Assembly: GCA_963838845.1 (NCBI GenBank)
Contig: CAWISR010000003.1
Location: forward strand, 682,001-746,000
Direction: 5' to 3'
DNA length: 64,000 nucleotides
From: CAVRXQ01 sp963838845
GTDB taxonomy: Bacteria; Actinomycetota; Acidimicrobiia; Acidimicrobiales; Bog-793
Shown piece by piece: positions 34,745 through 42,196 of this stretch (its first letter is position 1; every line of letters begins with the position of its first letter). The notes below the pieces were generated by a model. That model searched no databases and was not told where the DNA came from. It saw only the letters and a program-made list of their open reading frames with translations. The position numbers were made by a program, and so were the translations under genes.

Positions 34745-35476
34745 CTAACTCGCGAACCGGCGCGCGTCGCGGGCTGCGTAACGGGCGACTTCATTGTCGG
34801 TGGCGGAGGCCTGTTCGATCGCCTCGACGATGTTCGGCAATGAGTCCGCCGGGAAGGCGCATGTCATCTCATCGGGGGACATCCCGGTGCGGGCGCGCGA
34901 AAGCGCGCAACCGACGCTCGCAGCCGCTCGCCGTTGTTCCTTCGCGATCGCGACGATCTGGCACTGCGGTTTCCCGCTGATTGACACCTCGGGGATCGCG
35001 TCGGAGATCACCATCATCTGGCGTCCGTTCACCCTGACGAGCACGACGTCGGGACGGACCTCTTCGGGAAGGTCAGCGAGCGGCCCGTACGTGATCGCTT
35101 CGGGTCGCACCGACAGGGTGGGCAGTCCGGCGACGTCGTCCGCGCCGACCCAGCGCGCGTCGAGCAGCGTCTTCACATCGTTGTTGTGCCCGACCTCGTC
35201 CGGCGTGGCGAGGCCGTGGATCACCCGGCCCACCGAGCAGTTGCCGTGGTCCTCCGGATCGGTCACAAAGACACGTTCGGTCGCCTTCACCCAGAACACG
35301 CAACCCGCTGGCACCCGCCCGCGCCGCCCGTCCTCGGTCGGCTCTGACATCGGTTCGTCGAAGCTCGGTATCGAGGTCGGCTTCGTCTCCCCGAACGCGA
35401 TCCCGATCGGTGGCGACTGCAGGTGGAGGGCGGCGCCGAGTCGCCAGGCGAGGTCGGGCCAGTCGAAGCTCGTCAT
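34745..35476 (-). CDS. DUF169 family protein
   Basis: The 243-residue protein has the DUF169 core: AGCVFWVKATERVFVTD, then PEDHGNCSVGRVIHGLA and VVLVRVNGRQMMVISDA, and late cysteines in SVGCALSRARTGM and EMTCAFP. Cysteines in GCVFW, GNCSVG and SVGCA could bind a metal or Fe-S cluster. The function is unknown. The ATG at 35476 is favoured because it begins at MTSFDWPDLAWRL, where the family starts, and TAGAAC lies 7 bases upstream. A longer frame adds 40 unrelated residues. It diverges from tyrS across 75 bases. Confidence 0.82.
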   Translation of the reverse strand: MTSFDWPDLAWRLGAALHLQSPPIGIAFGETKPTSIPSFDEPMSEPTEDGRRGRVPAGCVFWVKATERVFVTDPEDHGNCSVGRVIHGLATPDEVGHNNDVKTLLDARWVGADDVAGLPTLSVRPEAITYGPLADLPEEVRPDVVLVRVNGRQMMVISDAIPEVSISGKPQCQIVAIAKEQRRAAASVGCALSRARTGMSPDEMTCAFPADSLPNIVEAIEQASATDNEVARYAARDARRFAS

Positions 35477-35483
35477 GGTGTTC

Positions 35484-35489
35484 GTTCTA
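35484..35489 (-). promoter_or_regulatory. -10 element (TAGAAC) for the DUF169 gene
   Basis: TAGAAC on the minus strand ends 7 bases before the ATG at 35476, with no Shine-Dalgarno. It matches TAnnnT except for the last base. Confidence 0.45.
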
Positions 35490-35539
35490 ACGCGTGCGGG
35501 GGAGCCCGGGAGTTCGGAGGTTCGTCGCGACACCTGTGG

Positions 35540-35545
35540 CAGGCT
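35540..35545 (+). promoter_or_regulatory. Possible -10 element (CAGGCT) for tyrS
   Basis: CAGGCT ends 6 bases before the tyrS GTG at 35552. It keeps the A and the final T of the TAnnnT pattern. No Shine-Dalgarno or T-box leader is seen ahead of tyrS. Confidence 0.4.
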
Positions 35546-35551
35546 GAATTC

Positions 35552-36835
35552 GTGGCGAGCGCGTCCGAAGATCTCGCATTTCGCGGCCTTGTGCACCAGG
35601 TGAGCGACGCAGCGCTGCTCGGACGCCTCGACGGTGGCCAGGAGACCGTGTACGCCGGGTTCGATCCGTCAGCCGACAGCCTGCACATCGGCAACCTGAT
35701 GCTTTTGTGCACGCTGCGGCGACTGCAGAGCTTTGGCCACCGTCCGATCGCGGTTGCGGGCAGCGGCACCGGGCTGATCGGCGACCCGGGAGGAAAAGAC
35801 GCCGAACGGCCGCTCATCCCCGCCGAAGTGCTCGCGGCGAACGTCGAGGGGATCCGGCCGCAACTCGAGCGGTTCTTGGACTTCTCCGCCGCGGCGGGAA
35901 AGACCCGGGCGGTCGTCGTCGACAACGGTTCGTGGCTTTCCAGGCTCGATGTGATCGGGTTCCTGCGCGACGTTGGCAAGCACTTCACCGTGAACCAGAT
36001 CGTCGCGAAGGAAGCGGTGCGAACCCGCTTCGAGCGACCGGACCAGGGGATCTCCTACACCGAGTTCTCCTACATGCTGTTGCAGGCGTACGACTTCCTG
36101 CACCTGTTCGACGAGTACGGCTGTCGCGTCCAGATCGGGGGCAGCGACCAGTGGGGCAACATCACGCTCGGCGTCGATTTGATCAGAAAGGTCCGCGGTG
36201 AGACCGCCTACGCGCTGACGACGCCACTCGTCACGAAGGCCGACGGAACCAAGTTCGGCAAGTCCGACGAGGGCGCGCTCTACTTGGACAAGCGGCGGAC
36301 GAGCCCGTTCGAGCTCTACCAGTTCTTCCTGCGCACCGACGACGCGGCGGCGCCGGCGTACCTGCGCTATTTCACCTTCCTCGGTCATGATGCGATTGCC
36401 GCCCTCGACGATGCCACCGCGCAACATCCGGAACGACGCGACACGCAGCGCGCGCTCGCCCACGAGGTGTCGACGCTTGTCCACGGTGCGCAGGAAACGG
36501 CGCGCGTCGAACGCGCTTCAGAAGCGCTCTACACAGAAGACGTCGCCGGACTCGATGAGCAGACCCTGCTCGAGGTGTTCGCGGAGGCGCCATCGTCGAC
36601 GCTCGCACGGAGCACGATCGATGGGACGGGACTCGATCCAGTCGAGGCATTCGCCGCGTCGGGCCTCGTGGCGTCGAAGTCGGCGGCACGCACGGCGATC
36701 GAACAGGGCGGCGCCTACGTGAACAACCGGCGGCTTCGCTCCGGAGAGCAGATCACGACCGACCGCCTCATCGCCGGGCGGTATCTCGTCCTCCGCCGGG
36801 GTCGCCGCGAGCTCCACCTCTTGCGCTTCGTGTGA
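35552..36835 (+). CDS. tyrS: Tyrosyl-tRNA synthetase
   Basis: The 427-residue class I synthetase charges tRNA-Tyr. The HIGH-type motif is in GFDPSADSLHIGNL, the tyrosine-binding and KMSKS-equivalent region is TKFGKSDEGALYLD, and IGGSDQWGNITLG is typical of TyrRS. A C-terminal S4 RNA-binding domain covers about 360-425 with VASKSAARTAIEQGGAYVNN. The GTG at 35552 is used because the family begins at this point. The in-frame extension to 35423 overlaps the divergent DUF169 promoter. It overlaps the downstream lipoprotein gene by GTGA. Confidence 0.96.
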   Translation: MASASEDLAFRGLVHQVSDAALLGRLDGGQETVYAGFDPSADSLHIGNLMLLCTLRRLQSFGHRPIAVAGSGTGLIGDPGGKDAERPLIPAEVLAANVEGIRPQLERFLDFSAAAGKTRAVVVDNGSWLSRLDVIGFLRDVGKHFTVNQIVAKEAVRTRFERPDQGISYTEFSYMLLQAYDFLHLFDEYGCRVQIGGSDQWGNITLGVDLIRKVRGETAYALTTPLVTKADGTKFGKSDEGALYLDKRRTSPFELYQFFLRTDDAAAPAYLRYFTFLGHDAIAALDDATAQHPERRDTQRALAHEVSTLVHGAQETARVERASEALYTEDVAGLDEQTLLEVFAEAPSSTLARSTIDGTGLDPVEAFAASGLVASKSAARTAIEQGGAYVNNRRLRSGEQITTDRLIAGRYLVLRRGRRELHLLRFV

Positions 36836-37281
36836 CGAGATCGCGCCGCTTCGCCGCGCTGGGAGCCGTCGCCATCGCCCTCGCCGCCGCCGCCTGCGGG
36901 GGACCATCAGCAACCTTGCCGGCACGCCTGCGTGCGTGGCAGTCGGGTTCGTTGTACTCCGGCGATCAGGGCTACATCGCACAGGACATCCGCGAGATCG
37001 CGACCGGAATTCGCAAGGGCCCGCTCGTCGCGCTCCACACCGCGTGCGACGGGCTCGGGGTCGACGCCGCGAACGCCTACGGCGAGCTACCGACGCCGGA
37101 TTCCGAGCTCACGACAGACCTGAACGACGAGTACCTCTCGGCAGAGAACGCCGCACAGTTGTGTTCGACGGCCGCCACGCGACACGGCGGTCGCATCGAG
37201 CGCTACCTGTCGCTCATCGCCCGCGCCGAGCGCAACCTCCACGCCGCGCACGCGCGGATCGCGACAATCCTCGCCGCGTAG
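36832..37281 (+). CDS. Putative lipoprotein of unknown function
   Basis: The 149-residue protein has a basic N-terminus, a hydrophobic stretch and a lipobox-like LAAAACGG (Cys22), so it is probably exported and lipid-anchored. The mature part is mostly helical with DQGYIAQDIREIATGI and RYLSLIARAERNLHAAHARI near the end. I do not recognise the family. Its GTG overlaps the tyrS stop (GTGA), so it is translated in step with tyrS. The link may only be positional. It converges with the DUF885 gene 3 bases away. Confidence 0.7.
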   Translation: MTRSRRFAALGAVAIALAAAACGGPSATLPARLRAWQSGSLYSGDQGYIAQDIREIATGIRKGPLVALHTACDGLGVDAANAYGELPTPDSELTTDLNDEYLSAENAAQLCSTAATRHGGRIERYLSLIARAERNLHAAHARIATILAA

Positions 37282-37284
37282 GCG

Positions 37285-38913
37285 TCAACCGCCTTCGACG
37301 AGCGCCCGTTCGGCGAGGGGGATCGGCAAGCAGCCGGTTCCGGCGATGAGATCGTGGAACCTGCGCAGGTCCGCTGATGAATCGGCGAAGAACCGCTCGC
37401 GCATCCGCTCGATCTCGAGCGAGCCGGTGAGGTAGGAGGGCGCCTGCGTCGGCCACTGGCAGTACCGCCCCACCTCGGCGCGGGCGACGGGCTCGGTGAG
37501 TCCGACGCGGTCGCGCATGAACGCGACAGCCTCTTCGACGCTCAGGTCGCCGATGTGCAGACCCGTGTCAACGACGACCCGCCCGGCGCGCCAGATGCGC
37601 GCGTTCACGTGGCCGAGCAGGGACGACTCGTCGGCGAAGTAGCCCTGCTCACGCATCATCTTTTCGACGTAGAGGGCCCAGCCCTCCGAGAAGTAGGAGG
37701 AGTGGACGAGCTGGCGAACCCGGCGCGGGTTCGCCTTCATCCACGTGAGGTGCCAGTGATGGCCCGGATACGCCTCGTGGACCGTGACCGTCGGGATCGA
37801 CTGGAAGCTGTTCGCCGCGAGGCGGCGCTCGTCCTCCTCGGGCGTGGAGCCTTGCGGCGGCCAGGGGACGTTGAAGTGTCCCCGTCGTCCCGCACGGAAT
37901 GCCGGAGGCGAGAAGTAGGACGCGACCGCGAGGATCGGACGCAGCACCTCTGGCGTCGGCTCGACGACGCACTCCTCGTCGTCGGGGAAGCTGACGAGTC
38001 CGTGCTCAACGAGGTACGCGCGCGCCTTTTCCGTCTCCTTCTGGTACGCGACGCGCAATCCCTCGAAGTCATCCGGGTGGTGCGAGCGCTCGCGATTGAA
38101 CACTTCGATCCACGATGTGCCCGGTCCGTCGATTCGCGAGGCGATCTCGTTCGCCTCCTCCTCGAGCTCGGCAAGCACCCGCCGGCCACGCTCGCGTAAT
38201 TCATTCGCGGTGAAGTTGAACAGCTCGCGCCGTGCCAACAGGTCCGAGTAGCGCTCTTCACCGAGCGCGTAGGAACCCTTCGCGATCCTGCCGAACTCGG
38301 CGAGGTGGGCACCGAACGCCGCGCACGCTTCGGCGGCGATGCGACCCGCTTCGGCGACCGACTCGCGCAGTCTCGCATCGGAGAACTCCAACGGAAGGGT
38401 CTCTTCGAAATATGAGACGGCGGCTTCGCACTGCTGCTCGGCGCGACCGACGATGAGGGGACTCGCAAGCTCGGATTCGAGCGCGGCGCGACCTGACGCG
38501 AGTGCAGCCGGCACGGCGCGCAGACGGCTCGCGACGTAGCCGGCGAGTTCTGGTTCTGGGAAACCCCGATGGACGACGAGCGTCAGAATGCCCTCGAAGC
38601 ACGGGTCGAGGTACGTCATCGGGTCACGACGCCACGCCGCCCAGGACTCGAGCACGACGCGGCCGCGCAACGTCGACAGCACCGCGTCGCGATCGACGCG
38701 TTGCGCGACCGAAAGCCCGTCGTCCTCCACGGACTGAAGCCGCTCGATCCATTCGTGATTCGCGCCGCGCCGTTTGGCGAACGCCTCCTCGCTCAAGTCG
38801 TCGATCTCGCCGTGCGCGCCGTCGGCACCGAGCGAGGTCGCCAGAATCGGCGAATCGGCGAGTTGCTCTTGCAGCCAGTCATCGATGGTTCGGTCGAACG
38901 TGTAATCGCTCAT
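37285..38913 (-). CDS. DUF885 family protein (putative metallopeptidase-like)
   Basis: The 542-residue protein is of the DUF885 family. The hallmark is VHEAYPGHHWHLTW near residues 376-389, an HE-x(4)-HH-like metal-binding motif, followed by SYFSEGWALYVEKMM, where the glutamate is the expected third ligand. DUF885 proteins are distant relatives of M3/M32 zinc carboxypeptidases, and their substrates are mostly unknown. No signal peptide is present, so it is cytoplasmic. The ATG at 38913 has TAAGGT 6 bases upstream. It diverges from the flavin reductase gene. Confidence 0.87.
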   Translation of the reverse strand: MSDYTFDRTIDDWLQEQLADSPILATSLGADGAHGEIDDLSEEAFAKRRGANHEWIERLQSVEDDGLSVAQRVDRDAVLSTLRGRVVLESWAAWRRDPMTYLDPCFEGILTLVVHRGFPEPELAGYVASRLRAVPAALASGRAALESELASPLIVGRAEQQCEAAVSYFEETLPLEFSDARLRESVAEAGRIAAEACAAFGAHLAEFGRIAKGSYALGEERYSDLLARRELFNFTANELRERGRRVLAELEEEANEIASRIDGPGTSWIEVFNRERSHHPDDFEGLRVAYQKETEKARAYLVEHGLVSFPDDEECVVEPTPEVLRPILAVASYFSPPAFRAGRRGHFNVPWPPQGSTPEEDERRLAANSFQSIPTVTVHEAYPGHHWHLTWMKANPRRVRQLVHSSYFSEGWALYVEKMMREQGYFADESSLLGHVNARIWRAGRVVVDTGLHIGDLSVEEAVAFMRDRVGLTEPVARAEVGRYCQWPTQAPSYLTGSLEIERMRERFFADSSADLRRFHDLIAGTGCLPIPLAERALVEGG

Positions 38914-38919
38914 GGAGTG

Positions 38920-38925
38920 ACCTTA
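38920..38925 (-). promoter_or_regulatory. -10 element (TAAGGT) for the DUF885 gene
   Basis: TAAGGT on the minus strand ends 6 bases before the ATG at 38913. No Shine-Dalgarno is present, so a leaderless message is likely. Confidence 0.6.
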
Positions 38926-38969
38926 CGCGAGGACGTTGTGCCAGCGCATCAAGACGAAGCGCACTCCGG

Positions 38970-38975
38970 TATCGT
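38970..38975 (+). promoter_or_regulatory. -10 element (TATCGT) for the flavin reductase
   Basis: TATCGT ends 6 bases before the GTG at 38982. The element fixes the start inside a much longer open frame. Confidence 0.6.
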
Positions 38976-38981
38976 CGGCCC

Positions 38982-39536
38982 GTGCCAAAAGAGCGCGAGA
39001 TGCTCGTCGACGCTCCCGCCCGCGAGGACGAAGAGGCCTACGACCGCCGGCGTCGTCGGGTGCTCTGGTCGATGCCCACCGGCCTCTACCTCGTCGGTTC
39101 TGTGGCCGAAGACGCGCGCAACGTGATGACGGCGAACCTCGTTACCCAGGTCTGTGTGGAGCCGAAACTCGTCGGCGCGGCGGTCGAGCGAAACTCGCGC
39201 ACCCACGATCTCATCGAGCGTGGGAAGGTGTTCACCGTCGCGATGATCGAACGAGATGACCGGGCGATCGCTCGGAAGTTCGTGAAGCCCGCGACCGACG
39301 ACCGCGAGGCTCGAACGTTGAACGGTTTTGCCTACATCGATGCTCCGGTGACCGGCGCGCCAGTCCTGGAGGCGGCGATCGCCTACCTTGACTGTCGACT
39401 CGAACGCGTCCTGCCGCTTGGATCGCACTCGCTGTTCATCGGCGAGGTGGTCGACGCGGCGTTCGGTCCGAGGACATCAGACGACGATCGCAAGGTGCTG
39501 CGTGTCGAGGACACCAGGATGAGTTACGGCGGATGA
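38982..39536 (+). CDS. Flavin reductase-like FMN-binding protein
   Basis: The 184-residue split-barrel flavoprotein is of the flavin reductase (FlaRed/HpaC-like) family. WSMPTGLYLVGS then ARNVMTANLVTQVCVEPKLV gives the FMN-binding core, with VERNSRTHDLIERGKVFTVA following. LGSHSLFIGEVVDA is the typical late strand. It may provide reduced flavin to a monooxygenase or act alone. No partner is adjacent. The GTG at 38982 follows TATCGT by 6 bases, and upstream in-frame sequence overlaps the DUF885 gene without homology. Confidence 0.87.
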   Translation: MPKEREMLVDAPAREDEEAYDRRRRRVLWSMPTGLYLVGSVAEDARNVMTANLVTQVCVEPKLVGAAVERNSRTHDLIERGKVFTVAMIERDDRAIARKFVKPATDDREARTLNGFAYIDAPVTGAPVLEAAIAYLDCRLERVLPLGSHSLFIGEVVDAAFGPRTSDDDRKVLRVEDTRMSYGG

Positions 39537-39579
39537 TCGCCCCCGACGCCGGGGGGCAAGACAATTCACGCGCAGGCCA

Positions 39580-40836
39580 TTGCGCTCCGAGCGTTCGGGT
39601 GCCGAAGTGAGACGCGCTCCCGAGCCGGGCGCGCGCGCCCAATACCGGCGTCGGTCCTCGCGTCCTGACACGATCGCCGTTCGCATCATCGATCGCGAAA
39701 GCGATCTCGCGAATCTGATCATCGACCTCGCCGATATCGCGGACTATGCGATCGACACCGAGTTTCACCGCGAGCGCACCTACTTCGCGCAGCTCGCTCT
39801 CGTGCAGCTCGCGTGGGCGGGCGGCGTCGCCGTGATCGACCCACTCGCCGTCGATGTCGCGCCCCTCGCAGAACTCTTTCGCGGCGGGGCCACGGCGGTG
39901 ATCCACGCCGCCGATCAGGACCTCGAGGTGCTCGAGCGCGCGACCGGCGTGGTGCCGACGCGCCTGTTCGACACCCAGCTGGCGGCGCGTTTCTTGGGCA
40001 TGTCGTCGCCGTCGCTCGTCTCGCTCACCGAGAAGATGCTCGGCATTCGCCTCGAGAAAGGAGATCAGCTCGCCGACTGGACGAGGCGCCCGATCGGTGT
40101 CGAGCAGCTGCAGTACGCGGCGCACGACGTCGCCCACCTGATCGCGCTGAAGGACGTGATCTCCGACGAGCTCGCGCGACGAGGCCGGCTGTCGTGGGCG
40201 GAGGAGGAGTGTGTGGCGCTGCTCGAGCGTGCTCGCGCGCTGCCGCCGCCCGAACAGGCGTGGTGGCGGCTCCGCCAGGCGCGCCAGCTCCGCGGCACGG
40301 CGCGGGGCGTCGCGCAGAGCGTCGCCGCCTGGCGGGAACGGCGCGCCCAGGCGATCGACCGGCCGGTGCGCTACGTGCTCTCCGACCTAGCCCTCGCCGC
40401 GATCGCCCACCGCCCGCCGCACAGCCGGGCGGAGCTCGAGCACGTGCGCAACTTGGACCTGCGCTCGTTATCCCAGGGCCTCGTCGCCGAGCTGCTCGAC
40501 GCGGTGAGAGAGGGCGAGTCCCTCCGCCCTGCGGCGATCCTGCTGCCCCCCGGGCCAGATGGCGCCGTCGTCGCGAAGCCGGCGGTCGCGCTGGCGCTCG
40601 CCTACGCCGGCGAGCTCGCCAAGGCGCTCGAGATCGATGCCTCGTTGCTCGCGACGCGAGCCGACGTCGTCGATTTCCTCCAGGCACCCCCGGCGGGCCG
40701 GTTGACGAGGTCCTGGAGACACCACCTCGTCGGCGCGCCGCTCGCCCGGCTTGCGTCGGGGAACGCGGCGATCGCCCTGGAACATGGCGGACTCGTCATC
40801 GAAGAGCGCTCGCACCAGCCGATCGCGAGCACCTGA
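39580..40836 (+). CDS. rnd: Ribonuclease D (DEDD exonuclease + HRDC)
   Basis: The 418-residue 3'-5' exoribonuclease trims structured RNAs such as tRNA precursors. The DEDD residues are visible: YAIDTEFHRERTYF (Asp, Glu), VIHAADQDLEVL (Asp) and QYAAHDVAHLI (Tyr and final Asp). An HRDC domain spans about 218-300 with AWRERRAQAIDRPVRYVLSD, and a further helical domain follows to the C-terminus. The start is uncertain: TTG at 39580 and GTG at 39607 are both possible, and neither has a Shine-Dalgarno. The first 30 residues are not conserved. It converges with the small protein ending at 40862. Confidence 0.9.
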   Translation: MRSERSGAEVRRAPEPGARAQYRRRSSRPDTIAVRIIDRESDLANLIIDLADIADYAIDTEFHRERTYFAQLALVQLAWAGGVAVIDPLAVDVAPLAELFRGGATAVIHAADQDLEVLERATGVVPTRLFDTQLAARFLGMSSPSLVSLTEKMLGIRLEKGDQLADWTRRPIGVEQLQYAAHDVAHLIALKDVISDELARRGRLSWAEEECVALLERARALPPPEQAWWRLRQARQLRGTARGVAQSVAAWRERRAQAIDRPVRYVLSDLALAAIAHRPPHSRAELEHVRNLDLRSLSQGLVAELLDAVREGESLRPAAILLPPGPDGAVVAKPAVALALAYAGELAKALEIDASLLATRADVVDFLQAPPAGRLTRSWRHHLVGAPLARLASGNAAIALEHGGLVIEERSHQPIAST

Positions 40837-40861
40837 GGGCGAACCCCAGCGAACGTCCGGC

Positions 40862-41116
40862 CTAGGAGCCGCCCCCGCCGGCGTTCTCTTGGCGGACGTC
40901 TGCCGGACGCAGATCAACTGTCAGGGTGAGGATCCCGTCATCAAGGCGCGCCTCGGCATCGCCGAGCATCGCGAAGTCCATGTAGTCGACCTCTATCTGC
41001 TCGATGAACCGACGCCGCTCGGGGCCCTCGATCGGGGGGACGCCGCGATTGCGGACAGCCGCGGCCCGCTCCTGGAACCGGATGACCATCGCCTGGGGGT
41101 CGAAAGCTTCTGGCAT
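40862..41116 (-). CDS. Small uncharacterised acidic protein
   Basis: I do not recognise this 84-residue protein. It contains MPEAFDPQAMVIRFQERAAA, then IEGPERRRFIEQIEVDYMDF, a helix-then-strand pattern, and ends in a glycine-rich tail. The ATG at 41116 is chosen because TACAGT lies 7 bases upstream. A longer frame from 41167 has no such signal. It lies between the convergent RNase D gene and a divergent small zinc-finger-like gene. Confidence 0.6.
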   Translation of the reverse strand: MPEAFDPQAMVIRFQERAAAVRNRGVPPIEGPERRRFIEQIEVDYMDFAMLGDAEARLDDGILTLTVDLRPADVRQENAGGGGS

Positions 41117-41123
41117 TTTGCGG

Positions 41124-41129
41124 ACTGTA
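41124..41129 (-). promoter_or_regulatory. -10 element (TACAGT) for the 84-residue protein
   Basis: TACAGT on the minus strand ends 7 bases before the ATG at 41116. This is the main reason for placing the start there. Confidence 0.55.
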
Positions 41130-41178
41130 CCTGGGCGATCGCCGCCCAGTCGCGTCGGTTTTCCCACGTTGTCGACGG

Positions 41179-41184
41179 TATGCT
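41179..41184 (+). promoter_or_regulatory. Possible -10 element (TATGCT) giving a ~95-base leader
   Basis: TATGCT lies about 98 bases before the GTG of the 57-residue protein at 41283. Unlike most genes here, this one would be leadered and has a Shine-Dalgarno. The GC-rich leader may fold, but I see no known motif. Confidence 0.45.
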
Positions 41185-41282
41185 GCGCGGAAACGCTTGA
41201 GCCGAGGCCACGCGAGGGACGCGCCCGTGCGCCCGGCGGTCGGGGGACGGCGCGTTCTCGCTGGAACTTTTGGGAGTTACCC

Positions 41283-41456
41283 GTGAAAAAGGGACGTCAC
41301 CGCCGCTTTGAAGAAGCACGCAGCCTGAAACGCTCGGTTGAAGTCGTCGTCGAACCCTGTCCCGAGTGCGGTGCCGGTCCCGAAGAGGATCACGCGAGCT
41401 GGTGCCTTTACGAATCCGAAGAGATCGACGAGGGCGAGGGCACCGAGCGGCTCTGA
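41283..41456 (+). CDS. Small CxxC protein (57 aa)
   Basis: The 57-residue protein is basic at the N-terminus (KKGRHRRFEEARSLKRS) and acidic at the C-terminus. Between them lies PCPECGAGPEEDHASWC, where the two CxxC cysteines plus His and Cys could form a zinc site. The GTG start has GGGAG 6 bases upstream, strong support for a gene too short to be obvious. Its last 49 bases overlap the 3' end of the convergent cysteine-rich gene at 41408. I do not recognise the family. Confidence 0.65.
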   Translation: MKKGRHRRFEEARSLKRSVEVVVEPCPECGAGPEEDHASWCLYESEEIDEGEGTERL

Positions 41457-42184
41457 TCGCGGCGGCGAACCACCGGGTGGGGAAGCACGGCGCGCGCCCC
41501 GGTGCGGGTGTCGAGATACTCGACCAACAACTGGTAGACGCCGGGACCGATCAGCGCCTTCAGCTCATCGGCGTTCGACAAGTAGACGGGCTCCTTGCCG
41601 ACGAAGGCGTCGGGCGATTCCGTGCACCACCAATAGAACTCCTCGCCGGCCGGTCCCCAATGGCGACGGTCCCACTGGCTGACGGTCGAGGTGACGTGGC
41701 CGTCGTCCTCCTCGAAATCCTCCCGGCGCAGCGGTAGCTGCCAGCAGACCTCGGGCTTCATCGTGAGCGGCGGCACCCCGGCCTCGAGCGCGGCACGGTG
41801 CAGCGCGCAGCCCGGTCCGCCGGGAAATCCGGGGCGGTTCAAGAAGATGCACGCGCCGTCGACGAGCCGCGTCTTCCACTCGCCTTGGTGGAGGCGAGAG
41901 AAGCCGAGGCGCTTCGCCTTGTCGTAGTGCTGGAACTGTTCACGCGAGAGCTTTGCCGCCGCCTTCTCGACGCGACGGATGTCGGTTTTGTCGGCAAGGT
42001 GCGCGCCGTAGCTGCAGCAGCCCTGGACGAGCTCGGGGGCAGGTCCGGTCAGCACCCCTTGGCAGCCGGCGCCGTAGATGCACATCCATGGGCTGGTGAG
42101 GAACGTGAGGTCGAGCACCCAGGTGCGCTCCTCATCGGGGTCTTCGAAACTCACCCATTCGTGCGCGTCGTCGAGTGCGGACAC
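41408..42184 (-). CDS. Conserved cysteine-rich uncharacterised protein
   Basis: The 258-residue protein has scattered paired cysteines typical of metal or Fe-S binding: MCIYGAGCQGV, QGCCSYGAHLAD, PGCALHRAALEAG and EVCWQLPLR, then WWCTESPDAF. A central FSRLHQGEWKTRLVDGACIF is well structured. The function is unknown, though it resembles YkgJ-type cysteine-cluster proteins in style. The GTG at 42184 follows TAGGTT by 6 bases, and that hexamer overlaps the stop codon of the upstream radical SAM gene. Placement directly after that gene on the same strand makes a functional link possible. Confidence 0.7.
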   Translation of the reverse strand: MSALDDAHEWVSFEDPDEERTWVLDLTFLTSPWMCIYGAGCQGVLTGPAPELVQGCCSYGAHLADKTDIRRVEKAAAKLSREQFQHYDKAKRLGFSRLHQGEWKTRLVDGACIFLNRPGFPGGPGCALHRAALEAGVPPLTMKPEVCWQLPLRREDFEEDDGHVTSTVSQWDRRHWGPAGEEFYWWCTESPDAFVGKEPVYLSNADELKALIGPGVYQLLVEYLDTRTGARAVLPHPVVRRRDQSRSVPSPSSISSDS

Positions 42185-42190
42185 GGTTGC

Positions 42191-42196
42191 AACCTA
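42191..42196 (-). promoter_or_regulatory. -10 element (TAGGTT) overlapping the radical SAM stop codon
   Basis: TAGGTT on the minus strand ends 6 bases before the GTG at 42184. Its first three bases are the TAG stop of the radical SAM gene. It offers an independent promoter at the gene junction. Confidence 0.5.
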
